Part shown: positions 1 through 7,552 of the stretch, in pieces
How positions within the stretch are numbered: the first letter of the stretch is position 1
Layout of the letters: every line of letters begins with the position of its first letter
Assembly (NCBI GenBank): GCA_021799405.1
Contig: JAJZAL010000152.1
Coordinates: forward strand, 1-12,959
DNA length: 12,959 nt
Reading direction: 5' to 3'
From: Acidobacteriota bacterium
GTDB taxonomy: Bacteria > Acidobacteriota > Terriglobia > Terriglobales > Acidobacteriaceae
Notes under the pieces: model-generated
The model's input: only the letters and a program-made list of their open reading frames with translations
The model's database searches: none
What the model was told of the DNA's origin: nothing
Position numbers and translations under genes: made by a program

Positions 1-156
1 CGCTCATTCAGCACAGCCTCAGGCAACTTCCTTCCATCGCATGAACTCATGCCATGTTAGACGTTGAAATCACGCATTCGTTTCATGCCGGATCAGTAGA
101 AGAAATATGGATTCTCAAATAACTTTGTCTCGAATGCAATCGCCCTCGTAAATCGT
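1..156. other. Left-edge intergenic sequence without a supportable gene
   Basis: This stretch lies downstream of the minus-strand regulator gene. All three plus frames close within about 70 bases of the window edge. On the minus strand a frame opens at an ATG at 50-48 and runs off the edge, but it has no visible ribosome binding site and is only 16 codons long, so I do not call it. A short palindrome, CATGA-AC-TCATG, sits at 40-51. No T-tract follows the regulator's stop, so I see no rho-independent terminator. Confidence 0.5.
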
Positions 157-2160
157 TTACTTGGTGTTCAAATCCCACGCGTAGATGTCTTCGATGGTGG
201 AATTGCGAACTGTAATTGGCGAGTCGTCCGGCGCAAGCCCGATCCAGTCACCCAGAAAGAACGGGCCGCGTTCAACACCCGCGAGGCTCGCAACCTTTTC
301 TACATTACGAGTAGCTACCGCAACACGGAAGATCGCGCGGCTGTCGGCAGTCGCGGGACGAAAATAGACATACTTGCCATCGTGCGACCAGTTTGGATAG
401 CAGGCTGGGACCTGGGCCAGAGGTCGCCACTTTCCGGAATCGGAGTCGAACAAGTACAGATACTGATCGCCCGCATGAAGCGCAACAAGAAAGCGGCCAT
501 CCGGCGACCAGCGCGGCGAGAAATAGCCCGTCGATTGCGGCAGCGTTGCGGCTTTGTGCGAGCGCAGATCCAAAATATAAATTCCTTTGGGTCGCGATAC
601 GGGAGGTACATCGCTAAACGCCAACCGCTGCCCGTCGAGCGACCAGTCAGGATAACCCTTCGCCCGACTCTCGTGGGATAAGGAGCGGATGGTTCCGCCG
701 CTCGCAGGGACGGAAAAGATTCCCCAATCTCCGGTGAAACCGAGGCCCATGAACGCGATCGTTTTTCCGTCCGGCGACCAGCGGGGCATGATCGTGTCCT
801 TGAAGTTCTGCGTGAGCTGAAGCCAGTTCGTTCCATCCGCGCGGCACCGCCACAGATTGTTATCCGCCAGGCTTGTGTATGCGATCCAATTTTTGTCCTT
901 GGAATATGCCAATGTTCTCGCGGAGATGGATGGCAGGATGGAAATAAACTCCCCGAGTTTGAAGTCGTACCGCACGAGTTCCCCTTTAGGCGCCTCGGCA
1001 CGCACGATCAGCTTTCTTCCATCTTTGCTGGGAAGAGGGCCCCGATAGCTCACGGCTCCGGAAACCAGTGGGAATGGCCGGTTACGGATCGGTAATAGTT
1101 CAAGATATCGATCTCGCTGAGCCCAAATTTGGAACATGCTTTCGACGCGGACTTGAAATAAGAAGTACTTGCCGTCCGGCGTCCACGAACCGCAGCACAG
1201 AAGATGTTGCAGCTTTGAAAACAGCCTGTGAGGTGCTCTACCGTCCATTGTTACTTCCCAGATCGAGGTGTCCTCAGTCTTCTTATCAATTACGGTGAAG
1301 CGCAGTCTTTTGCCGTCTGGCGCCCACCGAAACCAGAAGGCATTGCCTGGAACACTGAATAACTGCCGCTTGGACTTGCCTTTCAAGTCCGTCGAGTAGA
1401 CTATGCCGTCGGCGGAGTAAATGATGCGTTTCGCATGGGGAGTCCAGGCTGCATCGTAGGCCAGGATATCTCCTACCCTTTGCGCTTGCCCGCCTATGGA
1501 CTGGATGTACATTGGCTCTTCATCGTCCCTGGAGTGGATAAGGTTTCTGAGAAGCATCGTTTTGCCATCCGGAGTAATGTCGCATAGTTCCGGATTGGCG
1601 ATGCTCGTGGCAACGGTCGTGCTCTCCCCGCCTTTTGCTGACACCGCTGCGACGCTATACATACCGTTTTCATATCGCGGATAGAAGATCTGCGCACCGT
1701 CGGTCAGGAGAGGCGACAAGATGCGAGTCTGCGATCGAGTCATCCGAGTAGGATTCCCTACGGTCAGTTCTGACGAGGTTTGCCGCAGCGCAAAGGCGGC
1801 GAAAAACACCACGCAAACAACGACCAAGGCCACGGCTTCCTTGCCGGTCAACCATCGAGACCCGAGCCCAGCGGTCCGGGCACCGATGATGGGTTCTGCG
1901 TGGAGAACAGCGTCCGGCTCAGACCTAGGGTCGGCAGGCGTAGATACGTCTACTAGGCCGGAAGCTCCGATCTTTTGAAACCAGAGATCGATTTCATGTC
2001 GGTAGGCGTAGACCGGTTGCCGTTTCCCGCCCGCCACCCGATGCACGGGAAGCCCTTTTTGCTTTTCCCAGCGAATTACTGTTCGTGGGGTCCATCCCAG
2101 GTAGTGGGCGATGGCTTCCCATCCATCCAGCCGGTCGTCCGTTGTGGTTTGACTTGCCAT
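157..2160 (-). CDS. Membrane-anchored HTH regulator with PD40/WD40-like propeller
   Basis: Seen: from the chosen ATG at 2160 the protein is 667 residues. Residues about 12-60 form a MerR/excisionase-like helix-turn-helix (GWEAIAHYLGWTPRTVIRWE, then a basic KRQPVYAYRHEIDLW wing). Residues about 109-126 are one hydrophobic helix (AVALVVVCVVFFAAFAL). The rest is a series of about nine PD40/TolB-type strands carrying WSPDG-like motifs (WAPDGKRL, WTPDGKYF, WSPDGKTI, WSLDGQRL, WSPDGRFL, WSHDGKYV). The reading frame continues 32 codons upstream to a TTG, but that extension is unlike the family and runs over the likely promoter; the HTH family normally starts just before the DGWEAIA motif. Known: similar HTH-TM-PD40 proteins recur in Acidobacteriota. 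Inferred: the propeller is extracytoplasmic and senses or binds something, and the HTH reports it to DNA, as in CadC/ToxR-like one-component regulators. The divergent lipoprotein gene is a candidate target. No strong Shine-Dalgarno is visible before 2160. Confidence 0.85.
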   Translation of the reverse strand: MASQTTTDDRLDGWEAIAHYLGWTPRTVIRWEKQKGLPVHRVAGGKRQPVYAYRHEIDLWFQKIGASGLVDVSTPADPRSEPDAVLHAEPIIGARTAGLGSRWLTGKEAVALVVVCVVFFAAFALRQTSSELTVGNPTRMTRSQTRILSPLLTDGAQIFYPRYENGMYSVAAVSAKGGESTTVATSIANPELCDITPDGKTMLLRNLIHSRDDEEPMYIQSIGGQAQRVGDILAYDAAWTPHAKRIIYSADGIVYSTDLKGKSKRQLFSVPGNAFWFRWAPDGKRLRFTVIDKKTEDTSIWEVTMDGRAPHRLFSKLQHLLCCGSWTPDGKYFLFQVRVESMFQIWAQRDRYLELLPIRNRPFPLVSGAVSYRGPLPSKDGRKLIVRAEAPKGELVRYDFKLGEFISILPSISARTLAYSKDKNWIAYTSLADNNLWRCRADGTNWLQLTQNFKDTIMPRWSPDGKTIAFMGLGFTGDWGIFSVPASGGTIRSLSHESRAKGYPDWSLDGQRLAFSDVPPVSRPKGIYILDLRSHKAATLPQSTGYFSPRWSPDGRFLVALHAGDQYLYLFDSDSGKWRPLAQVPACYPNWSHDGKYVYFRPATADSRAIFRVAVATRNVEKVASLAGVERGPFFLGDWIGLAPDDSPITVRNSTIEDIYAWDLNTK

Positions 2161-2241
2161 AGGCGATAGCCGCAAAAATTTTGGGCTGTGGGTCAGGCGG
2201 AAGGGAACCAAGGAGCAAAATCCACAGGCCACAAGGCCAAT

Positions 2242-2281
2242 GTCAATAAAAGTCAATTCCAGTCACAACTGGTCTCTTGCA
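2242..2281. promoter_or_regulatory. Four GTC-initiated units at exact 10-bp spacing
   Basis: In the 269-base gap between the divergent regulator and lipoprotein genes, GTC occurs at 2242, 2252, 2262 and 2272, so one face of the helix carries the same trinucleotide four times. The first two units extend to GTCAAT and the third reads GTCACA. On the minus strand the first two read ATTGAC, so they could also serve as overlapping -35 elements (TTGACT/TTGACA) for the regulator gene. With the TTGACA at 2246-2241 on the minus strand, a poor -10 (GATTTT at 2222-2217) lies 18 bp away. The pattern is seen directly; a role as an operator is inference and could be chance. Confidence 0.3.
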
Positions 2282-2420
2282 AAAGAGTAGCCGTTAGTCC
2301 TTCCTTATACAAGGGATTTCGCTCGCAGCCAGATCCAATGATTTTTCACGTGGATTTGCGCCGCCAATGCAGAACTGTCATCCGGGAACCCCTCCCCGGC
2401 CCGATGATGCTGCGTGAAGT

Positions 2421-2432
2421 GAGGTTGCTTTG
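2421..2432 (+). promoter_or_regulatory. Ribosome binding site deciding the lipoprotein start
   Basis: GAGGT at 2421-2425 lies four bases before TTG 2430 and sixteen before ATG 2442. Spacing mildly favours TTG, though it is short. Both starts give a valid lipoprotein signal peptide, so the choice changes only four residues. Confidence 0.4.
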
Positions 2433-5400
2433 GTTACAGTGATGAGGGGTTGGGAAAGAAGAGCTTTTGGCCGGTCAGTCCGGTTCGCTTCCATTGCTAT
2501 GCTTGCATCTCTGCTAGGCGGTTGCGGTGGCAGCGGTATGGGAGGGCAGACTCCGACCCCTCCGCCAACAGCTTCCGTTACATCAGTGGCCGTTTCCTGT
2601 GCGTCCGCAACGGTCAATGTCGGCCAGACCAGCCAGTGCTCGGCCACCGTTCAGGGAACGGGCAGCTTCAGCTCGGCAGTGACCTGGGCAGTGAGCGGCG
2701 TCCAGGGCGGAAATGCCACGGTGGGCACTGTATCGACGGCTGGCCTTTACACTGCGCCTGCCACAGTACCTACGCCCTTCACAGTTGCGCTCACCGCGAC
2801 CAGCGTCACCGACACGACAAAGTCCGCTTCGTCACCACTGATTGTCGCAGGGAAGATTGCCAGTGTTTCCCAGACGATCAGCGCGTCCGCTGGAGGAACA
2901 ATTACCCTGCCGGATGGAAGCAGCGTAACGATTCCGGCAGGACTGTTGGCCGCCGACCAAACGGTCACACTCTCAGAAAATTCCGTTCCGCTCAATCAGC
3001 CGCAAAATCAGCTACTTGCTGGAATCGGCCCCGCGCTTTATTTGAGTTTTTCTGGACAGCTACAGCCCCAAAGCACAGCGACCCGAGACACAGCAGGGAT
3101 CAGTCGATCAGCAACTTCTGGAGGTCTTCTGGCTGGACTTAGCTTTAACTTCAACTTCGGAGTTAATTTGCCTTCCGTGGCCAGCACGGCAGCGGCGCTC
3201 GCGAGCTTCGCCAATCAGGCTGGCGCAGTTCTTTACCAAGGCATATCCGATACCATCGACGCAACGACGCAGACCGCCGATGCTGTCGTTTCTCAAGGCT
3301 GCCTCAGCGCAATCGGTGGAGCTTTGGGTTCGGCTACAGCTGCGAAGCTGACCATCGGAGTGTATTTTGTAGATCTCGCAGCAAGGCCCGTTAATGCTCC
3401 AACCCAGGGATTATTAGTCTGGACTCCAACTGCTGGACAGTTCCTTCCTTTTGTCCCGTCTCAGCAATGCCCGGCACCGGCTACTTCGGGCCAAAAAACA
3501 TTAGTGGTCATCCATGGGATGCTCAGTTCCGTGGAGAGTTCCTACACAAATATGTTAGGAACCACGAACTTCCTTTCCAAAGGGAATTACGGTCCCGTCT
3601 TCGGCATCGACTATGAATGGTGGAATGGTCTGCAACAGAATGGCAAAACAGTGGCAGGGTATCTGGACCAGATAGCCGCTTGCTCTCCCGGTGTACCCAT
3701 CGATATCTTGGCACATAGCGAAGGTGTTCCTGTGACGATTTCCGCGCTGACGCAGGATACGGCGGCCAAATCTTCCGTGCAGCATTTCATCACTGTTGCC
3801 GGACCGATCCTTGGAACACCTCTCGCAAATGCGGTGGCTGGTCCGCTCGGGACTGGAAGATATGCATTACTCACCGCGATAGGCAACTTTCCATTTCTAC
3901 AGATGGTGTTTCCACCCGAATCTATTGGGGGAATGCAAGGGTTGTTGAATAGTCAGTTTGCAGCCGATCTCGCAACCGACAGCTCTGGCAGTGGTGTGCT
4001 ACAGAGTGTGAGAAACAAGTGGTTGCAGGATCAGACACTCTCGCAGGTTCCGGTCGTCATGGTAGGCGGAACATTTCCGGACCCAAAAGTTGCGGGCGAG
4101 TATATTCCGCTTGGAGCTTGTATCAATAATTGCTTCGGAGACTTCACACAGGAACCATTTGATGGAGTCGTGGGCCTCGACAGTGCTTTTGGCGCCGGTC
4201 TAAACATCCCGCTCTACCGAATCCCGGCTTTGCCCCTCTTCCACACAGAGATGGTAGGCAACATAGGTGTCCTTGAGGATCTTGAGCTACAGCTAAATAA
4301 CAGCCAACCTCCCAAGTTGGAAATCACCACGTTCTCAACCGATGCTTCGTGCGTGGATAGCCACTCCTGTTCAGGACCTCCGGGGTCTGTATTTACATTT
4401 ACGGGTAGCGGTTTTACTCCAGGAAAGCCACTGAGCATCTATGTTCAGGACACAACTGGAACCGAGGACACCCCCATCGTTGTCACCGCTCAGGCCGATG
4501 GCACGCTCACTTGGACCGATCCAACTCCACCATCTAAGGTGCCCGGTAACTATGGTGTCTGGGTATATGACCCAGATAGCGGGGCAAGCATCAGCGTTAT
4601 TGAAACAATCTGCTCTGCGAATTGCCCGTCGTCCACTCCCACTGCAGCGATTACGGTTTCTCCCGTCGCCGTGCAAGTTCCTGTCAGCGGTCACCAGGCG
4701 TTCACTCCGACGGTGACGGGCCTGTCGAATACCGCCGTCACTTGGAGCGTGAATGGATCGATTGGTGGCGATACCACCGTGGGGACGATCAGCGCAGCGG
4801 GCCTGTATACGGCCCCGACAACTGTCCCAAGTCCTACAACGGTCACGGTGACTGCTACGAGCCAGGCTGATGCCAGCGTCAGCGGCTCCGCCAGCGTAAC
4901 CATCGAACCCTCTGGAGCGGTAACGGTCAGCCCAGCGTCCGTGGCTCTCGCCGAAGGCGGAACGCAACAATTTACAGCTACAATCTCCGGCGGTGGCACG
5001 GTGAATTGGACCGTGACGGGAGGCACTGCGGATGGCACGATTACAAGTGCAGGTCTATACACTGCTCCCAATACGACAGGTATGTTCTACGTTATTGCGA
5101 CCAACGCAGCGGATACTTCTCAGAGTTTCACAGCAACGGTGACTGTAACTGCTCCTTCGTCAAATCCGAATGAATGGACATGGATGAGCGGAAGCGATAG
5201 AGCCTTTGCGCTGGGTGTGTACGGCACCAAAGGCGTCCCCGCCGCCACCAATATTCCTGGATCTCGAAATGGTGCCGTAAGTTGGACGGACAGCAAGGGT
5301 GATCTTTGGCTGTTCGGAGGATACGGTTCCGATGCGACCGGTGCGCAGGACCCGCTCAACGATCTATGGGAATTCAATCCGATAACCAAGGAGTGGACTT

Positions 5401-6467
5401 GGGTGAGTGGAAGCCAAACAATCGGCGCCAACGGTGTCTACGGTACGCGAGGCACGCCCGCAGCGAATAATGTGCCTGGCGGTAGAGTGTGGGCAACCGG
5501 TTGGATCGATAGTAGCGGTAACCTTTGGCTTTTCGGAGGCCAGGGTAACGATTCAATTGGAATGACAGGATATCTCAACGACCTTTGGGAGTTCGATCCG
5601 AGCACTCAGGAATGGACTTGGATTAGTGGCGGCATTGCTGCAGATTTGGGTGGCGTCTACGGAACATTGGGTGTGCCATCGACTACCAATATGCCCGGAG
5701 GTCGTTACTTCACCTCCAGTTGGATCGACCGTGATGGCGACTTTTGGGTCTTTGGCGGCGATGGTTTGGATTCAACTGGATTTTATGGCCAACTCAACGA
5801 TTTATGGGAATTCAATGCCACTAGCAAAACCTGGATCTGGATAAGTGGAGCGGCCACTGTGGATTCGATCGGCATCTATGGAACGCTGGGCACACCATCG
5901 ACCACCAACACTCCTGGAAGCCGCTACGGTACCGCCAGTTGGATCGATAATAGCGGCGATCTTTGGCTGTTCGGAGGGTATGGTACGGGGACCGGTTTTC
6001 TGAATGATCTTTGGAAATTTGATCCTTCGGCGAAGACGTGGACGTGGGTTGGTGGGAGCAATGTAGGTGGCGCGTTGGGCATTTACGGCACCCAAGGTGT
6101 TGCCGCCGCCGCCAATTTTCCGGGAAGTCGTTATATCGCTCTGAGTTGGACTGATAAGAACGGAAATCTCTGGTTGTTCGGGGGCGATGGCGTGGATATC
6201 ACAGGGGCGCAGGGTGACCTCAATGACCTGTGGGAGTTCAATCCGGCGAGCAAGGAATGGACTTGGGTGAGTGGAGGCGACATGACCCGTGCATACGGCG
6301 TGTACGGAACATTAGGCGCTCCAAGTGCTGCGAATGTCCCTGGGAGTCGCGATACGGCCGTTGGTTGGATCGATACAAGTGGGGACCTCTGGATGTTCGC
6401 AGGCGAAGGTTTCGATTCGACCGGAATGTTTGGCACTCTTAACGATCTATGGCGCTATCAGCCATAG
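2430..6467 (+). CDS. Large surface lipoprotein: Ig-like, lipase-like and kelch domains
   Basis: Seen: 1345 residues from TTG 2430 (ATG 2442 is the alternative start). A signal peptide ends in the lipobox LGGC with Cys32, so the protein is probably lipid-anchored. Residues about 45-140 are an Ig-like (Big) domain with the GLYTAPATVP signature. Residues about 145-205 are ZU5-like (GGTITLPDGSSVTIPAG). Residues about 355-630 form an alpha/beta-hydrolase: LVVIHGM at 358-364 as oxyanion strand, nucleophile elbow AHSEG with Ser430, and probable Asp578 (FDGVVG) and His605 (LFHTEM). Residues about 640-735 are a TIG/Ig-like module. Two further Big domains span about 739-910, both with GLYTAP motifs. 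Residues 914-1345 are six kelch repeats. Inferred: an exported esterase or lipase, or a degenerate one used for binding, presented on Ig-like stalks with a kelch propeller at the far end. The gene is divergent from the HTH-PD40 regulator. Substrate is unknown; the hydrolase call rests on motifs only. Confidence 0.85.
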   Translation: MVTVMRGWERRAFGRSVRFASIAMLASLLGGCGGSGMGGQTPTPPPTASVTSVAVSCASATVNVGQTSQCSATVQGTGSFSSAVTWAVSGVQGGNATVGTVSTAGLYTAPATVPTPFTVALTATSVTDTTKSASSPLIVAGKIASVSQTISASAGGTITLPDGSSVTIPAGLLAADQTVTLSENSVPLNQPQNQLLAGIGPALYLSFSGQLQPQSTATRDTAGISRSATSGGLLAGLSFNFNFGVNLPSVASTAAALASFANQAGAVLYQGISDTIDATTQTADAVVSQGCLSAIGGALGSATAAKLTIGVYFVDLAARPVNAPTQGLLVWTPTAGQFLPFVPSQQCPAPATSGQKTLVVIHGMLSSVESSYTNMLGTTNFLSKGNYGPVFGIDYEWWNGLQQNGKTVAGYLDQIAACSPGVPIDILAHSEGVPVTISALTQDTAAKSSVQHFITVAGPILGTPLANAVAGPLGTGRYALLTAIGNFPFLQMVFPPESIGGMQGLLNSQFAADLATDSSGSGVLQSVRNKWLQDQTLSQVPVVMVGGTFPDPKVAGEYIPLGACINNCFGDFTQEPFDGVVGLDSAFGAGLNIPLYRIPALPLFHTEMVGNIGVLEDLELQLNNSQPPKLEITTFSTDASCVDSHSCSGPPGSVFTFTGSGFTPGKPLSIYVQDTTGTEDTPIVVTAQADGTLTWTDPTPPSKVPGNYGVWVYDPDSGASISVIETICSANCPSSTPTAAITVSPVAVQVPVSGHQAFTPTVTGLSNTAVTWSVNGSIGGDTTVGTISAAGLYTAPTTVPSPTTVTVTATSQADASVSGSASVTIEPSGAVTVSPASVALAEGGTQQFTATISGGGTVNWTVTGGTADGTITSAGLYTAPNTTGMFYVIATNAADTSQSFTATVTVTAPSSNPNEWTWMSGSDRAFALGVYGTKGVPAATNIPGSRNGAVSWTDSKGDLWLFGGYGSDATGAQDPLNDLWEFNPITKEWTWVSGSQTIGANGVYGTRGTPAANNVPGGRVWATGWIDSSGNLWLFGGQGNDSIGMTGYLNDLWEFDPSTQEWTWISGGIAADLGGVYGTLGVPSTTNMPGGRYFTSSWIDRDGDFWVFGGDGLDSTGFYGQLNDLWEFNATSKTWIWISGAATVDSIGIYGTLGTPSTTNTPGSRYGTASWIDNSGDLWLFGGYGTGTGFLNDLWKFDPSAKTWTWVGGSNVGGALGIYGTQGVAAAANFPGSRYIALSWTDKNGNLWLFGGDGVDITGAQGDLNDLWEFNPASKEWTWVSGGDMTRAYGVYGTLGAPSAANVPGSRDTAVGWIDTSGDLWMFAGEGFDSTGMFGTLNDLWRYQP
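5169..6464 (+). repeat. Six tandem kelch repeats (73-residue period)
   Basis: Repeat starts, set by the (E/T)W(T/I)W motif, fall at 5172, 5391, 5610, 5829, 6036 and 6255. Intervals are 219, 219, 219, 207 and 219 bases, that is 73 residues except one repeat of 69. Each unit carries VYGT or IYGT, PGSR or PGGR, a W-(I/T)-D-x-x-G-(D/N)-(L/F)-W-(L/V/M)-F-(G/A)-G core and LNDLW(E/K/R)(F/Y). The last unit stops at LNDLWRYQP without its own following EWTW strand, so the EWTW at the start probably closes the ring ('velcro'), giving a six-bladed propeller. Confidence 0.85.
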
Positions 6468-6518
6468 GTTTGCACGGGGGCATCGAAGTGCAGGAGAAAG
6501 TGAAAGAGCAAGCGATAT

Positions 6519-6722
6519 ATGAGTAGCAAGTGTCCAATGTGTCGCGGCACTGAAATTGTCACCTGCACCCGATGCGATGGAAGTGGTGTCGAAGTGACCC
6601 TTCTGGTTGCAGGCACAAAATGTCCACGCTGTCATGGCCGAGGAGAGATAGAGTGTCCTCGCTGTGGCGGCAGCGGTGCCGATACGTTGACTTCGGTCTT
6701 CTCCACCGTAACATCAAACTAA
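6519..6722 (+). CDS. Small four-CxxC zinc-binding protein (DnaJ zinc-finger-like)
   Basis: Seen: 67 residues with four CxxC pairs at Cys5/8, 16/19, 35/38 and 46/49, three of them followed by Gly-rich turns of the DnaJ type (CDGSG, CHGRG, CGGSG). Known: the DnaJ central domain uses four CxxCxGxG repeats to bind two zinc ions and unfolded protein. The spacing here is looser, and the first pair reads CPMCRGTE. There is no J domain and no membrane segment, so this is a free zinc finger rather than a DnaJ. The purine-rich AGGAG at 6492-6496 is too far from the ATG to be a good ribosome site; GAAAGAGCAAG lies nearer. It follows the lipoprotein gene by 51 bases and precedes the zinc-ribbon operon by 173 bases. 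A role in folding the exported neighbours is only a guess. Confidence 0.7.
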   Translation: MSSKCPMCRGTEIVTCTRCDGSGVEVTLLVAGTKCPRCHGRGEIECPRCGGSGADTLTSVFSTVTSN

Positions 6723-6800
6723 GCCGAGAAATGCTTGGGAGACAGCCTGAGATCAGGATGAAGGTTCAACATGGGAAAACTGAATGAGTGCGCTCTCTGT

Positions 6801-6829
6801 TTGTGAGTCGGCAGGAATCTGGCGATTAA
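6801..6829 (+). promoter_or_regulatory. Weak sigma70-like promoter candidate before the zinc-ribbon operon
   Basis: TTGTGA at 6801-6806 and GATTAA at 6824-6829 are separated by 17 bases. They match the TTGACA and TATAAT consensus at 4 and 3 of 6 positions. They lie in the 173-base gap before the gene at 6896, the one gap in the cluster large enough for an internal promoter. Confidence 0.25.
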
Positions 6830-6895
6830 GTTTGGTCGCTACTGAAAGCTCGCTCGTTCCCCGAAAACAAACATTTTGGAAGGAGACGACTCTCT

Positions 6896-7528
6896 ATGAA
6901 CTGTTCCGCTTGTGCGAAGCCAAATTCCGAAGGTGTGTCGTTCTGCGAGTTCTGCGGAACAGACATTCGGTCTGGATCGATCGTCAACAGCAATCCTGTA
7001 ATAGCCGGGGCAGTGCCCGCACAGCCTGCGCTCCCTTCCGCAGGAGAAGTCGCGCAAATAGGGAAATCACTCCTGAATTCGTTGACGCTCGGAGAGAAAT
7101 TCGTCTGCGCAGGTGCAATTGCGGCCACGTTGGGCTTCTTTCTGCCGTGGATTTCTTCGCGAGACCTCGGCGAACTCGTAGGTTTGCTCGGCCAGATAGG
7201 TGCCTCGGGGCTCAGCCACGTCAGCCTTTCCGGTGTCGATGCAGCCAAGTTAGTGGGAGCTGTCTATTTCATTTTGTTGGCGGCCATTGCCTCTGGAGTG
7301 CTGTTCTACTTCTCGAGAAAGGCCGCCTCCGCGAAAAAACTGTTGATTGGCGGCTTCCAGGTGATGATTGGGTCCCTGTTCGGACCTGGGGTTATCGGAG
7401 TTCTGTTCTTTGTGCCGATGATTCAATCCGTATCCGGAGCTGGGCTCTGGCTGCTGGGATTGGGGTTCTGTTCAATCGCCGCCGGTGGACTCATCATGAT
7501 CGCCGAGTTGGCAAGATCGACCCGATAA
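6896..7528 (+). CDS. Zinc-ribbon integral membrane protein
   Basis: Seen: 210 residues from an ATG with a good Shine-Dalgarno (GGAAGGAG, 6878-6885, ten bases upstream). The N-terminus is a short zinc ribbon with Cys3, Cys6, Cys17 and Cys20 (CSAC and CEFC). A polar linker follows, then about four hydrophobic helices: near VCAGAIAATLGFFLPW, LVGAVYFILLAAIASGVLF, LIGGFQVMIGSLFGPGVIGV with FFVPMI, and WLLGLGFCSIAAGGLIMIA. The ribbon should face the cytoplasm. Its Cys spacing is identical to that of the next gene, 24 bases downstream, which has an almost identical ribosome site (AAGGAGAC). Inferred: a membrane partner of the downstream WG-repeat protein, with the two ribbons perhaps forming a contact. 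No enzyme motif was recognised. Confidence 0.75.
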   Translation: MNCSACAKPNSEGVSFCEFCGTDIRSGSIVNSNPVIAGAVPAQPALPSAGEVAQIGKSLLNSLTLGEKFVCAGAIAATLGFFLPWISSRDLGELVGLLGQIGASGLSHVSLSGVDAAKLVGAVYFILLAAIASGVLFYFSRKAASAKKLLIGGFQVMIGSLFGPGVIGVLFFVPMIQSVSGAGLWLLGLGFCSIAAGGLIMIAELARSTR

Positions 7529-7552
7529 ATACCAAAGGAGACTGGAACCCTT

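Noticed and set aside
315..1001. A 228-codon minus-strand frame within the regulator gene
   Set aside because: Same strand but a different frame from the PD40 repeats; Arg/Ser-rich with no motif. The PD40 frame is the real one.
2277..2311. Plus-strand promoter TTGCAA ... TTATAC for the lipoprotein gene
   Set aside because: The two boxes are 22 bases apart, too far for a sigma70-type promoter; no better pair was found.
4371..4970. A 199-codon minus-strand frame opposite the lipoprotein
   Set aside because: Lies wholly over the Ig-like domains, is Arg/Gly-rich and has no recognisable motif.
6471..6492. Hairpin TGCAC...GTGCA after the lipoprotein gene as a terminator
   Set aside because: Five-base stem with a 12-base loop and no T-tract; not enough for a rho-independent terminator.
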